Positions 22,731 through 36,665 are shown, counted from the stretch's first letter. The stretch: DNA of 64,000 bases from Liquidambar formosana (GCA_039720395.1 CM077827.1:22658375-22722374), one strand, 5' to 3'. Numbers and translations: made by a program. Notes: a model not told the origin generated them from the letters alone.

Positions 22731-22919
22731 TGTGTTGAGCTAATAAATAAGGGCTTATTCTAATAACTTATTAGTAAGGGTTATATTTGTAATTTTCTAT
22801 GTTTAATGATATAAATAAGAGTGCTCAACCCATTTTAGGGTTGCTGCCTCCTTTTCTCCAGATTTCTCTCTCTTCTCGTATCCTACAAACCCTAAAAAGC
22901 CCTAACACGGTATCAAAGC
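22731..22919 (+). mobile_element. Short LTR with primer-binding site, copy 2
   Basis: TGTGTTGAGC...CCCTAACA (22,731-22,907) followed by CGGTATCAAAGC (22,908-22,919). The same LTR family as 3,205-3,396 and 50,479-50,656. No second LTR found downstream. Confidence 0.7.
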
Positions 22920-22949
22920 TTTAGGGTTAGGGTTACTCCCTTTTCCCTT

Positions 22950-23262
22950 TTCTCTATTTCTTTTCTCTCTCATTTCTTAAAAAAACAAGTAAAGCCTTAA
23001 GGTTTCTCACTAGAGTGCTTGTCTCCTCTTGTCCGTACAATCCGTTCAGCCGTACAAGAGAAACCAATAGAAGTCAGCAAAACTTAACCTATATTAAAAG
23101 GTTGCTCTGTTTCTTTTCTCACTTATTTCTTAAGCAAACAAGTAGAGCCTTAAGGTTTCTCACTAGAGTGCTTGTATCCTCCTGTCCCTACAATTCATAC
23201 GGCCATACAAGAGAAACCAATAGAAGTCAGCAAAGATTAACCTATATTAAAAGGTTGCACTG
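22950..23262 (+). repeat. Tandem duplication, about 153 bp, two copies
   Basis: GCCTTAAGGTTTCTCACTAG recurs 153 bases apart together with its surroundings, ending in TATTAAAAGGTTGC in both copies. It lies just downstream of the primer-binding site, so it is retroelement leader sequence. Confidence 0.8.
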
Positions 23263-24032
23263 TTGCACAATATTAATGTACAATGTAGTCCAACAAAATA
23301 AAACAATTCATGAAGTTCGTATATGTAGTCGTTTACCATTTAAATGAATCCTTTACGCTTTAAATAAGCTAGCAACCACCCCTCCTCTATGAAGGATCCA
23401 TCCCAAAACACCCCTAGAAATTCCCAACTTTCTACAAATGCAGCTCGAGAGTGGCCCAATAAACATATCAGTCAAGCTCCTTTCTGTTGAACATCCTAAC
23501 AAGAAAATCAATACGGGTCTTACTATCCAAGTGAGGACCAGAGGCCTCAAAACTCGTTAATCCTCCATCAGCTGTTGGGCTCAGACTCTTACAGATTTGT
23601 GGTATGGCAATGTTATCATCCTGGTTGTTCGGGGCATAACACATATAGTACTTTCACCAATATATGTGCATCTTTGTTAAATCCTTGTGCTTTTGAAGAA
23701 TTTGGTTTTTATCAAAGCTCTTTACACCCTAACCAACCATCAACTCTTGTACTACCGTCCAACCTGTGGAGCTTTTGACGTCATCTATTCACAGGAAAGT
23801 AGATTGGACCAAGAGTTTAAAATAAAGCATTTTATATATTCTAACCATAAAATCAAATCAATGTGCCCAGCTTCCAACGCCTGCACAACGAGGCTTTGGT
23901 ACGCAAGTCACATCCGACCAACAAAAACCCAATCTAGGCATGAATCCAATACACATTCGGGCCTACAGCTTCCATCTAAGTGTTACTGATAGAAATCAGC
24001 CTCTTAAAGTATATAAAAGAAATAAAAGGGGC
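23263..24032. other. Sequence of unknown origin
   Basis: Short frames on both strands (for example 23,575-23,778 plus, 23,353-23,550 minus) have no recognised similarity. The adjacent LTR suggests broken retroelement interior. Confidence 0.35.
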
Positions 24033-24505
24033 CAGATTTTTCATCCTCAACCTTCAATTTGGTGGGATGAAGATGAAATGGGCCCAACTTGGGAGTATAA
24101 TTAGATTTTAAGGGGTTATTTTTAGTTTTGGGCCTTTAGTGTAGTTGGCTGTTATTTTGTAGTATTTTTGCTGGATTTAGTTGGCCCAAACCCTAGTTAG
24201 TTTAGCTTGCTTTGTAAGCCTCTAGTTTAGCTTGTTGTGTAAGCCTCGTAGTTAGCTTGCTTTGTAAGCCTCTCATGTCCCAGATTTTTCAGCCTCAAGC
24301 TTTAATTTGGTGGTATGAAGGTAAAATGGGCCCAGCTTGGGAGTATAATTAGATTTTAAGGGGTTATTTTTAGTTTTGGGCCTTTAGTGTAGTCGGCTGT
24401 TATTTTGTGGTATTTTTGCCGGATTTAGTTGGCCCAAACCTTAGTTTAGTTTGCTTTGTAAGCCTCTTGTTGTGTAAGCCTCCTAGTTATGTCCCAGAGT
24501 ATAAA
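24033..24505 (+). repeat. Tandem duplication, about 248 bp, promoter/LTR-like
   Basis: Two copies beginning CAGATTTTTCA at 24,033 and 24,281 share AAATGGGCCCA, TTTTGGGCCTTTAGTGTAGT and TTGGCCCAAACC, with shorter repeats of GCTTGCTTTGTAAGCCTC inside. Repeats like these are common in U3 regions of LTRs; that reading is inference. Confidence 0.6.
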
Positions 24506-25327
24506 GTCTATGGAAAGATGTATCTGGATTTTTTGATGAATGAATGAAAATTCCTGCTATTGCTGCTGGTTTTGAGCTTCCCCTCAAGCCCTAAGAAGGT
24601 GTGATGCCTTCCTCATACTAGGAGTGATTCCTAGGACCCTACTAGTGTGATACTAGTAGCTTCCTCTCTCTCTCCCTCTTCTCTATCACCTTGTCTACTG
24701 CTTCTTCTTTCTTTGTGATTTACAGCAAGTGTTCTTAGCCTCCACAACCCCTATTTTAATATCAGTTGTAGAAAAGTTGTTGAACTCTAGAATAGTTGCT
24801 GTCCTGAGATTTCCAGCAGCTTATTCTTGAATTTCCATCAACTTCCTCACCCAAGTTTTCTATCTTTGATAGTTCCCCTTAAAGTTCTACATCAGGTACA
24901 GTCGAGTGAAAGTAGTATGCAAGTCATAATTTATTCTCTCTCAATGTCCCAAGAGTAGTACATTCAAGCCTACAGCTTCCACCAAAGTTCCCAAGGGGCA
25001 TAATTAGTTTGATATTATAGGACATTTTGATTACAGATTCATCTGATGACAGGATGAAACATACAACCTTTTCCCCATAAAAAAACAATGGGAGGATAAA
25101 GATAAGTTCAAGGGGAATAAAGTTTAAAATAGATACATTGACTTTACATGTCACCAACTACTCGTGAGAAACCTTAGCATAAGATATGTTCCACTGGTAG
25201 ATAACCATAATAACAATGCTTAATACATCCTTCTATATCAAATTATCCTCTTCTATTTTTGTATAAGTAATCTCAAATTATCAATAATACTCAAAGGTCC
25301 ATCACATAAAAATATGGCTAAAGCTTG
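24506..25327 (+). other. Possible LTR U5/leader, otherwise unknown
   Basis: T/C-rich sequence follows the tandem copies, resembling a transcribed LTR leader. No LTR end, primer site or gene could be fixed. No similarity seen in 24,900-25,327. Confidence 0.3.
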
Positions 25328-26549
25328 AAAATACCATAATATAAATGGTTGAAAATACCTTTTCTTTCCTACACCATCCATTCCCAAAAGACATATCCAT
25401 AGCCAATCTAAATTAGAAACAAGGAATATATATTCAGCTCAATAACATAAATAAATGAGAAGGCAACAATCAATTTTCACTTTAAATAAATCACTTAAAC
25501 CCTTGAAAACTTCTTCTGATTCTTCCTGTCTAGAAAGTTCAAAAAATGAGTCATATTCCAAACAAAATATGCATAGTAATTAGTAGATCTTGTACTCCAC
25601 TAAATGGATTGCACTCTATTGAGAAAAATCAAATTTAAAAGTTCTTAAGTATTCTATAAGAAAATTATTCAATTATAAAGAAACTGTAACACCCCGACCC
25701 CGAGGGTCTAGGCATTGAAAAGTCAACGTTGAAAAGTTATACAAGTGGACTAGTCAAAGTACAAAAGCTACAAAAGACTTGGTCAATCCACATGTAATTT
25801 GTCTTCTTCTTTTTTTCAAATAATTTTAATAATAAAGATTATACCAACTCATCAATATCGTCCAAACAAAACCAATATGAAATGAAATGACTCGTATGTT
25901 ATGATGCCCATACATGTACCATGAGTAAAGTAAATAAATGCCAACGTCCTGGCATATAGGCTACCACCAATGCCCAAAATATCTACATAATAATGATAAT
26001 GTCCATGCACTAAATGCCATGCACATGCAACTATAAACATCCAAAACCATGCTATCATGCCACCCCGATGTCCAACCTCAAATCCATACTATCATGCACC
26101 CGCCCATGGCGAATCCTCAACCTCTACATGAGGGTTACTCAGCATGGAATGCAAGAATGAGCTACGAAGCCCAATAAGAATATATGTCCCAAACATCGTT
26201 TCCAAACCTATGGTTGTTAAGTTTCCAACCTAAAAGCCAAAGCTATTAAGTGGAGGGTCAAACAACTATATGAAGTCATGTCAATTTTTATAATTAACCA
26301 ATGTGGGATGTGGTATTTTTCCAACAATTCGTCAAAAATCCATTCTTACCTCAAAACATAGGAGTCAAGTACTATATCAGTTGTTGCAGACTCAAGCTAA
26401 CTAGCCCCCGGGGCTAGGCAAGCACAAAATAGATATACCACAGGCTCTTCTTCAAGGGTTTTGGGGCTTTCACCCAAGGGCCCATAACCCATACTTGCTT
26501 ACCTCTGGGGGTATTCTCAACCAAGGACTGTAAGCCCTAAAACTACATC

Positions 26550-27660
26550 TAGGGGTGTAAAATTAGCCCATGGCCCACCCTAGCCCAGCCTGAAAAAATT
26601 GGGCTAAGCCTAGCCGGGGCCCATTTAGGCCCAGCTCAACCCTAGCCCAATCTTAAAGATGGGCGGCCTTGGAATTGGGATTTGTAGCCCAAGGCCCAGC
26701 CTGAAGTTGGCCCATTTTTTAGTAAATAACATCCTATTATCATATGACTATATGAGTTATATTCATCGCTAGATTCACATGAGATTAAAAAATAATGAAA
26801 TAAAATTTACAAATACTACAAACAAACAGGAAACAACACCCAACAATTATATATATGTCTTCCATTTTTATTTCTCAATTAATAGAATGAATATATTTTA
26901 GCCAATGAACCATTTTGGAAATATCTTATTATAAATTATAAAGATAATTAAATCATATAAACATTGATATAATGTTTGCAAACGTCTTTATAATTTATAA
27001 ATATTTTACGTTTATAAACTTTATAGAGTTCAAATGTTTTTCTTTATAACAGTGGAACCATCTCATAGCAGGGCCTTTGGACCCACCCTTGGAACCTAAA
27101 CCCCCAAGGAGTCTATCGCAACAAGGAACTTCCTTTTTTTTAGGACATATGTGTAATTTCAATAAAACCATGAATCTATACAATTATGGATTCTTAAAAA
27201 ATATTAGGGAAAATTGGTAATAACCCCATTTAGAAGAATGGTTTTAGTAATAACCTTATCAAAAGATTCTTTAATCCCTTAACCCACATCTAAGTATTCT
27301 TTTTAGCAGTAACCCCACCTTTCTGTTTTTTTTGAAAAATCCTAATTTACCCTTATCTTCTTTTAAGAATCGAACCCGTGACCATGTGCCTAACCAAACG
27401 ATCACAAGTTTGCCCTTACTAACTGGGCTATCCAAGGGTAGGTTTTAAATGTTATTTAATAAAGAAGCCATAAAAAAGAAGTTAGCTCGAATTAGGCCCA
27501 ACCCAAGACTCGACATAAGCCCGAAGCATGTCTTAAGCCCGAGATTGGACTCGGGCTTAGGTTTTTTTCTTTGGTTCGGCCCGAATAATACTAACCTTAC
27601 TAGGCCCAATCTAGCCCACATGAAGAGCAGCCCAGCCGCCCAACCCATTTTACACCCCTA
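26550..27660. mobile_element. Non-autonomous hAT-like element (A copy)
   Basis: Terminal repeats TAGGGGTGTAAAA and TTTTACACCCCTA bound a GGGCC-rich 1.1 kb stretch. The flanking octamers ACTACATC and CCCGCATG are compatible with a decayed 8-bp duplication. The same element sits at the same place in unit B (58,251-59,354), so it predates the duplication. Confidence 0.65.
27366..27440 (-). repeat. tRNA-like box A/B segment (SINE-like), A copy
   Basis: On the minus strand, TAGCCCAGTTAGTAAGG (27,414-27,430) resembles box A and GGTTCGATTC (27,367-27,376) box B, about 40 bases apart. The unit B counterpart is at 59,060-59,124. It lies inside the hAT-like element. No complete tRNA fold is apparent, so a SINE head is more likely than a tRNA gene. 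Confidence 0.4.
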
Positions 27661-28553
27661 CCCGCATGATACAATTCGAGACCTGTGGTCTCCACAAAAT
27701 AATACCATGAACCAAATATCCGCATAAAGCCCAAAGCATTTCATAATCATGTGAGGCATAGTTTTAGACAATATTTCTCAATAGCATGCTCTGAGCAATT
27801 TTCATAAAGTGTTTAAGAGCAATTTTCATAAAGTTATCATTTCACAATAATCAATATGCCTCAAATTTCACAATTAAAATAACACCACACATCATGCTAT
27901 ATTCCACGTATCAATTCTCATTTTAAAACTAAAATCCATCATTAATTTATAAAAGCATGCTTGATGAAACACATTATATCATAAGACAAAGAGTCACAAT
28001 TCCTAACTTGGTTCGCATGCAAATCCAAACCCAAGCCCACATGTGATAACACCAATGATGCCAATGCAACGTAGATGTTCCCTAGGATCCTCTTGACGAC
28101 CAACCAAAATCTGATGATGATGCACATAAACATTATTTAGGATCATGCAAATTAAATATTGAGGCACACTCAAAATAATTACTTTAGGCCTCCCAAGGGT
28201 CAAACTAAGGTCTCGAGGTTAGCATAATTTTCAAAACGCTTTTCTTAATTTTTTAAATTTTCAGTAATTTTTTTGAAATTTTATGGTATTTTTTTGGGAA
28301 AATAAAAAGTTGCTCAAAAGGTCAAATGTGGTCCAAATAAAGTCAAATTGGGTCTCAAAATGTCAAAAATACATTTTACAAATATTTTCCTATCTTTTGG
28401 AAATTTTCTCTAATTTTGAGAGTTTATTTGGAATTTTGGAAAAATAAGTCAAAATCAACACTTGGTCAAAGTTAGTCAACAAGGGTCCCATAAGGTGGGA
28501 TCGACTATGGGAAGTCAAACAGTCATAAATGAGACCCACTAGGTCAGCACAAG

Positions 28554-29437
28554 TGGGACTGAAGTTGAAACCTCAAGGCACATTTTCTTGGGTTGTAAGT
28601 TCTCTGAATTTTTGTGGTGGAGCTCCAAATGGTCCCTGCGGATTAATGCTTTTAGTAATCTATCCCTTCCTGAGTGGATTTCGTTGATTATTTCTAATGG
28701 CCCAGCGCTCGGGATGGACCAAGATAATGCAGCCCAGTTTTTGGTTTTTGCTGTGGTTTTGATGGATCAAGTTTGGCTTGCTCATAATAAATGTCTTTTT
28801 GATGGTGTGATCATTGAGCCCAAGATTATTCTTTCCTAGATTGAGAAGGTAGCTGCTGAACATATCCGTGCCAACCCTCTTTTTTCTGGTGCTACTCGTA
28901 CCACCCCTTTGTGGTCCCCTCCTCCTTTGCCATGACTCAAGCTTAACTTTGACGTGGCCATCAGACCCACTTTTTCTGTTCTCAGTGCTATCTTGAGAGA
29001 CTCTACTGGCTCCTTTTTGTCTGCTTGGACGGCAAAGACAGGCCCCCTTGATGACTTTGTGGCTGAAGGCAAAGCTTTATGTCTTGGGCTGAGTAAAACA
29101 TGTAGTCTGGGTTGTTCAATGATCATGGTTGAGGGGGATGCTACTATGGTTCTTGATCCTATTCAGGACTGGACTATTCAACCTCATTGGGCCCTCCATT
29201 CTGTTTTGTCTGATGTAAAAGTTATGCTTAATTGTACCCCTGTGGGTGGCGCGTTGTGTGCCTAGGCTAGCGAACAATGCAGCGCACTTGCTTGCCCACT
29301 GGGCTGCTAGTTGTAACCGCTTTGGTTCCATCCCAATCACCTCTTTACATGAGGAGGTTATCTCCGCAAAAAAGGTTGAAGGAGATGGAAACATTAGCTT
29401 TTTTTAGTAATATTCTAATTGTTTATCAAAAAAAAAA
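28554..29437 (+). mobile_element. 5'-truncated LINE with 12-bp target duplication
   Basis: Flanked by GGTCAGCACAAG at 28,542-28,553 and 29,438-29,449; unit B has a single copy (GGTCAACACAAA) and no insert. The LINE encodes the end of the reverse-transcriptase zinc-binding region (HIFLGCKFSEFLWW) and an RNase H domain (LNFDVA, AEGKAL, EGDATM give the acidic residues). A TAG follows KIILS near 28,840, a TGA lies before LKLNFDV, and further stops occur near the end. It ends TTTATC plus poly(A). Confidence 0.92.
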
Positions 29438-30353
29438 GGTCAGCACAAGGTCTCCAAAAGCAAGAGAACACAAGGTACCCATGGGTACGCACACACCAAA
29501 TCACCACCCCTTAGGAACTCATCCCTAATCTCCCGCGGGTTACACCACACCGACCCATTCAGGGGGAGATCGAACCACCAACTTCTCTCTAGAATATCAG
29601 ATTCGTTACTCAACCGATTTCAATGATTCAAAAGCCAAATCGAAACCTGTTGAACCCTCTACATGGTTATATATATGGTTCTTGTAGAAACTCGCAAAAT
29701 CATATGGGTTTTGTGTCTAAAATATTCGGGTTTTCTGACCCGATAACCTGCAAATTCCTAAAACACTATGTCATGGCCATTTTCTCCAAAATCTGACGCC
29801 ACCATTGTGTTTCTTGATCCCCAAAACCTAGGATTACGTCATAGAACAACATACATATAATCGGCTAAAATACATATTCATATACATACACCCACATATG
29901 TATAAAATAGCTACAAATACAAAGAGGTAAGAAGCTCACCTCAAGAACAAGTTCAAAGAGCTTCATAAACAGCTCGATCGAGTCTCTCTCTCTCCCCTCG
30001 ATCAAAAAACTCTGCGGTTTCATCTCTCTCTCTCTCTCTCTCTCTCTCTTCATCACAGTACAAAGAAGGGGGAATTACCAATTGAGTTTATCATTTCATG
30101 GTATTGCCCCCGAAGGATGGTCTTAGAATTGTAAAATTAGTAATGACCATTCAGGATGGCCTTAACTACGGTGGGTATGTGGTTAGTTTTTACTTCTCCA
30201 TTCTACCCTTTTGCACTATAGCAAGCACAACGCCCATCCTCTCTCTCTCTCATCCCCTTTACAGCACCCGTCCAATCTCTCTCTCATCCCCCCCTTAGCA
30301 CCCGTCCAATCTGCCTCTCTTTCTCTCATCTCTGTCTGTCTTCATATGCACAG

Positions 30354-30393
<40 letters not shown>

Positions 30394-31726
30394 CTTCAAG
30401 CTCCCGCTCAAGGAAACTTAACGGACCAACATCTCACGGCGACCTCCCTCATACATCCAAACGACAGCCTCCTCCCTCACCGGCGGAAAGAAACAGCGGC
30501 AAGGAATTTGATGACCCGAATTATATATATATATATATATATCTATATATATATATATATATATATATCATGTACTGTATATTTACATATGTATTTGCAA
30601 TTTTATTTTCTTTAATTATTTTTGGAAAGTATGATCCTACCTTATGTTTTTGGGGGCAAGGAACAGCATGGTAGTGTCAAATTTCAGAGAAAATGACCGT
30701 AGATTGAGGTTTTAGAAATTTCAGAATTTTGGATCATGAAAACCCGAAAATTTAGGCTTAAAAACGAATATGATTTTATGGGATTTTGAATGAACAATTT
30801 ATATACGCACGTAGTACTCCGCGTGAGCTTCGATTCGACACTTGAATGATTGAAAACGGTTAAGAAACGAGAGAGATACTAATTGTCGAAGTTGGCCCGT
30901 TGAACACACGGTGTAACCGGGTTACACAATGCTACCCGCGGGAGGTTGAAGGTGACCCATATGACAGTGATCCTGTGTGGGTACATCCGTATATCTTACC
31001 GTGCTCTCATGCATTTAAAAGCAATACTATAATCATATGAACCCCAAATTTGACCGTTGGGCTCGTCTTGGCGGGCCCTACCATGTGGGACCCTTGGTTG
31101 ACCATTTTGACTAAGTTTGACTATAGTTTGACTCTTTGGCCCATTTAATATTTGTTAAAAATTTTAGAAAATACTAGAAAATTCCAAAAATTACAGAAAA
31201 TTCTCGAAAATTATGAAAAATTCCCAAAAATTATAAAGAGTGTTTTAAAAATTATTTTGATCATTTTGGGACCATAGTTCACTGTCAGAAGCTCAATAGT
31301 AATTTTTGAGTACGTTATATTTATTTTGAAATTTACCTAAATATTACGTATGCATAATTATCAGATTTTATCGGTCCTCGGGAGGACCCTAGGGAGCATT
31401 AATGCTGCATTCGCATCGTCAGTATCTATCACGTGGATTTGGGTTGGTATTGCTCGCGATAGAGGTAGGAAATGTGGCTTGTTTACACTTAATATAGTGT
31501 TATTTTATAAATGTGATTTAAAAAACCTTAATTATGTTGTTGGATTTTCCCACTGCAATGAGTCCAATATCATTCACCCATACTGATTTTTTTTTTTTTT
31601 TTTTTTTTTAAAACTTTAGAGTCTTCTTCATGGGGTTATATATATATATATATATATTGATATGAGAAAGCCCTTATGGGTAAACTCTGAACCCATGCAA
31701 GAATAGTCAACAATCACTAACTAAAA

Positions 31727-34700
31727 TTTTAGGGTATTGAAATGATCGTTGGAGTAGTAAAATTTACTAGAAAAAATAATAAACAATTTTACGATGTGTT
31801 AAGGGTATAAACATGTTATAATGAATTAGTAATTTATTTGAAAAAAAAAATTACAAATGACAAGATAGAACGCATATGTTTTGACTTTAGTGTGTACATT
31901 TTAAGTAACCATTGTGTACATGTTTCAAGTTCATTGCGTACATAATATATTCCCATTTAGTACACTTGGGGTCGGGACCACATTTGGGATTTTTTTTACA
32001 CATTTTAGGGTACTAAGATGATCTTTGGGGTTGTAAAATTTATTTGAAAGAATAATAAACAATTTTACAATATGTTAAGGATATAAGCATGTTATAATGA
32101 ATTAGTAACTTATTTGAAAAAAAAATAGAATATACAAATGAAAAGATAGAACACGCGTTTTGACTTTAGTGCGTACATTTTAAATAACCAATGCGTACAT
32201 GTTTCAAGTTCATTGCGTACATATTATATCCTCGTTTAGTACACTTGGGGTCAGGACTATGTTTGGGATTTTTTTACACATTTTAGGGTACTGAAATGAT
32301 CTTTGGGATAGTAAAATTTATTTGAAAGAATCATAAACAATGTTACGATGCGTTAAGAGTATAAGTATATTATAATGAATTTGTAATTTATTTGGGGAAA
32401 AAAAAAATTATGAATGAAAAGATAAAACGCATGTGTTTTGACTTCAGTGTATACATTTTAAGCAACTAATGCGTACACATTTCAAGTTCATTGCGTACAT
32501 ATTATATCCCCGTTTAGTACATTTGGGGTCGGGACCACATTTAAGATTATTTTTTTACACATTTTAGGGTACTAAAATGATCTTTGGGGTAATAAAATTT
32601 ATTTGAAAGAATAATAAAGTATTTTATATATGATGTGTTAAGGGTATAAGCATATTATAATGAATTAGTAACTTATTTGAAAAAAAAAAAAAAGAATATA
32701 CAAATGAAAAGATAGAACACGTGTTTTGACTTTAGTGCGTACATTTTAAGTAACCAATGCGTACATGTTTCAAGTTCATTGCGTACATATTATATTCTCG
32801 TTTAGTACACTTGGGTCAGGACCCAGTTTGAGATTTTTTACACATTTTAGGGTATTAAAATGATCTTTGGAGTAGTAAAATTTATTTGAAAGAATAATAA
32901 ACAATGTTACGATGTATTAAAGGTATAAACATGTTATAATGAATTTGTAATTTATTTGAAAAAAAAAAAATTATGAATGAAAAGATAGAACGCATGTGTT
33001 TTGACTTTAGTGTATACATTTTAAGTAACCAATGCGTACATGTTTCAAGTTCATTGCGTACATATTATATCCCCGTTTAGTACACTTAAGGTCGGAACCA
33101 CATTTGGGATTATTTTTTACACATTTTAGGGTACTAAAATAATCTTTGGGGTAGTAAAATTTCTTTGAAAAAATAATAAACAATTTTACGATGTGTCAAG
33201 GGTACAAACATGTTATAATGAATTAGTAACTTATTTAAAAAAAAAAAAAAGAATATACAAATGAAAAGATAGAACACGCGTTTTGACTTTAGTGCGTACA
33301 TTTTAAATAACTAATGCGTACATGTTTCAAGTTCATTGCGTACATATTATATCCTTGTTTAGTACACTTGGGGTCAGGACTATGCTTGGGATTTTTTTAC
33401 ACATCTTAGGGTACTGAAATGATCTTTGGGATATTAAAATTTATTTGAAAGAATAATAAACAATGTTATGATGTGTTAAGAGTATAAGCATATTATAATG
33501 AATTTATAATTTATTTGGGGAAAAAAAAAATTATGAATGAAAAAATAAAACGCATGTGTTTTGACTTCAGTGAGTACATTTTAAGTAATCAATGCATACA
33601 TATTTCAAGTTCATTGCGTACATATTATATCCCCGTTTAGTACACTTGGGGTCAGGACCACGTTTGGGATTATTTTTTACACATTTTAGGGTACTAAAAT
33701 GATCTTTGGGGTAGTAAAATTTATTTGAAAGAATAATAAACAATTTTACGATGTGTAAAGGGTATAAACATGTTATAATGAATTAGTAATTTATTTGGGA
33801 AAAAAAAATTATAAATGAAAAGATAGAACGCATGTGTTTTGACTTTAGTGCGTACATTTTAAGTAACCAATGCGTACATGTTTCAAGTTTATTGTGTACA
33901 TATTATATCCTCGTTTAGTACACTTGGAGTCGGGACCACATTTGGGATTTTTTTTACACATTTTAGGATACTGAAATGATCTTTGGGGACGTAAAATTTA
34001 TTTGAAAAAATAATAAACAATTTTACGATGTGTTAAGGGTATAAGAATGTTATAATGAATTAGTAACTTATTTGGAAAAAAAAAAAAAGAATATACAAAT
34101 GAAAAGATAAAACACGTGTTTTGACTTTAGTGTGTACATTTTAAGTAACAAATGCGTACATGTTTCAAATTCATTGCGTACATATTATATCTTCGTTTAG
34201 TACACTTGAGGTGAAACATGTACGCATTGGTTATTTAAAATGTACGCACTAAAGTCAAGATACGTGTTCTATCTTTTCATTTGTATATTCTTTTTTTTTT
34301 TTTTCAAATAAGTTACTAATTCATTATAACATGCTTATACCCTTAACACATCGTAAAATTGTTTATTATTCTTTCAAATAAATTTTACTACCCCAAAGAT
34401 CATTTCAGTACCCTAAAATGTGTAAAAAATCCCAAACGTGGTCCCGACCCCAAGTGTACTAAATGAGAATATAATATATACGTAATAAACTTGAAACGTG
34501 TACGCATTGATTACTTAAAATGTACGCACTAAAGTCAAAACACATGCGTTTTATCTTTTCATTCATAATTTTTTTTTCCCCCAAATAAATTAATAATTCA
34601 TTATAACATACTTATACCCTTAACACATCGTAACATTGTTTATTATTTTTTCAAATAAATTTTACTACCCAAAAGATCATTTCAGTACCCTAAAATGTGT

Positions 34701-36665
34701 AAAAAATCTCAAACGTGGTCCCGACCTCAAGTGTACTAAATGAAGATATAATATGTACGCAATGAATTTGAAACATGTACGCATTTGTTACTTAAAATGT
34801 ACACACTAAAGTCAAAACACGTGTTTTATCTTTTCATTTGTATATTCTTTTTTTTTTTTTTTTTTCAAATAAGTTACTAATTCATTATAACATTCTTATA
34901 CCCTTAACAGATCGTAAAATTGTTTATTATTTTTTCAAATAAATTTTACTTCCCCAAAGATCATTTCAGTATCCTAAAATGTGTAAAAAATCCCAAACGT
35001 GGTCCCGACTCCAAGTGTACTAAACGAGGATATAATATGTACGCAATAAACTTGAAACATGTACGCATTGGTTACTTAAAATGTACACACTAAAGTCAAA
35101 ACACATGCGTTCTATATTTTCATTCATAATTTTTTTTTTCCCAAGTAAATTACTAATTCATTATAACATGTTTATACCTTTTACACATCGTAAAATTGTT
35201 TATTATTCTTTCAAATAAATTTTACTATCCCAAAGATCATTTTAGTACCCTAAAATGTGTAAAAAATAATCCCAAACGTGGTCCCGACCCCAAGTGTACT
35301 AAACGGGGATATAATATATACGCAATGAACTTGAAACATGTATGCATTGATTACTTAAAATGTACATACTAAAGTCAAAACACATGCGTTTTATTTTTTG
35401 CATTCATAATTTTTTTTTTCCAAATAAATTACAAATTCATTATAACATACTTATACCCTTAACACATCGTAACATTGTTTATTATTTTTTCAAATAAATT
35501 TTACTACCCCAAAGATCATTTCGCTACCCTAAAATGTGTAAAAAAATCCCAAACATGGTCCTGACCCGAAGTGTACTAAACGAGGATATAATATGTACGC
35601 AATAAACTTAAAACATGTACGTATTGGTTACTTAAAATGTACGCACTAAAGTTAAAACATGTGTTCTATCTTTTCTTTTGTATATTCTTTTTTTTTTTTT
35701 TTTTTTCCAAATAAGTTACTAATTCATTATAATATGCTTATACCCTTAACATATCGTAAAATTGTTTATTATTCTTTCAAATAAATTTTACTACCCTTAA
35801 GATCATTTTCGTACCCTAAAATGTGTAAAAAATAATCTCAAACGTGGTCCCGACCCCAAGTGTACTAAACGGAGATATAATATGTACGCAATGAACTTGA
35901 AACATGTACGCATTGGTTACTTAAAATGTACACATTGAAGTCAAAACACATGCGTTTTATCTTTTCATTCATAATTTTTTTTTTCCCCAAATAAATTACA
36001 AATTCATTATAATATGCTTATAGCCTTAACACATCGTAACATTGTTTATTATTCTTTCAAATAAATTTTACTACCCCAAAGATCATTTTAGTACCCTAAA
36101 ATGTGTAAAAAATCCCAAACATGGTCCTTACCCCCAGTGTACAAAACGAGGATATAATATGTACGCAATGAACTTGAAACATGTACGTATTGGTTATTTA
36201 AAATGTACGCATTAAAGTCAAAACGCGTGTTCTATCTTTTCATTTGTATATTCTTTTTTTTATTTCAAATAAGTTACTAATTCATTATAACATGCTTATA
36301 CCCTTAATACATCGTAAAATTGTTTATTATTCTTTCAAATAAATTTTACTACCCCAAAGATCATTTTAGTAGCCTAAAATGTGTTAAAAAAAAAAATCCC
36401 AAATGTGGTCTCGACCCCAAGTGTACTAAACGGGGATATAATATGTACGCAATGAACTTGAAACATGTACATAATGGTTACTTAAAATGTACATGCTAAA
36501 GTCAAAACACATGCGTTCTATCTTGTCATTTGTAAATTTTTTTTTCAAATAAGTTACTAATTCATTATAACATGTTTATACCCTTAATACATTGTAAAAT
36601 TGTTTATTATTTTTTCAAGTAAATTTTACCACCCCAACGATCATTTCAGTACCCTAAAATTGTAG
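31727..36665. repeat. Eighteen ~280-bp units, nine forward then nine inverted
   Basis: TTTTAGGGTA-type unit starts occur near 31,727, 32,004, 32,281, 32,562, 32,843, 33,123, 33,403, 33,682 and 33,961; the complementary CTAAAATGTGT-type marks occur near 34,418, 34,697, 34,977, 35,255, 35,532, 35,818, 36,096, 36,377 and 36,655. Each unit carries GCGTACAT motifs, an A (or T) homopolymer of varying length and TTTTACGATGTGTTAAG. Single units differ by point changes and A-run length. Confidence 0.9.
34167..34212. other. Loop of the fold-back palindrome
   Basis: TGCGTACATGTTTC ending at 34,166 pairs with GAAACATGTACGCA starting at 34,213. The 46 bases between are part of one array unit present only in the left orientation. 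Confidence 0.8.

Noticed and set aside
25684..25700. Unit A as a complete LTR starting TGTAACACCCC
   Set aside because: The start looks LTR-like and is preceded by GAAAC, but no end with a matching 5-bp flank was found and homology to unit B begins about 350 bp earlier.
27366..27440. tRNA gene on the minus strand
   Set aside because: Box A- and B-like motifs are present, but no acceptor stem can be paired and no anticodon arm is credible; a SINE-like origin is kept instead.
30211..30615. 134-codon frame with Ser/Leu repeats
   Set aside because: Generated by (CT)n and (TA)n microsatellites in the outer arm of the fold-back element; the inverted copy does not preserve it.
31727..36665. Regularly spaced repeats resembling a CRISPR array
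   Set aside because: The ~280-bp units are similar along their whole length and switch orientation at the centre; there are no unique spacers, and the context is a plant transposon.
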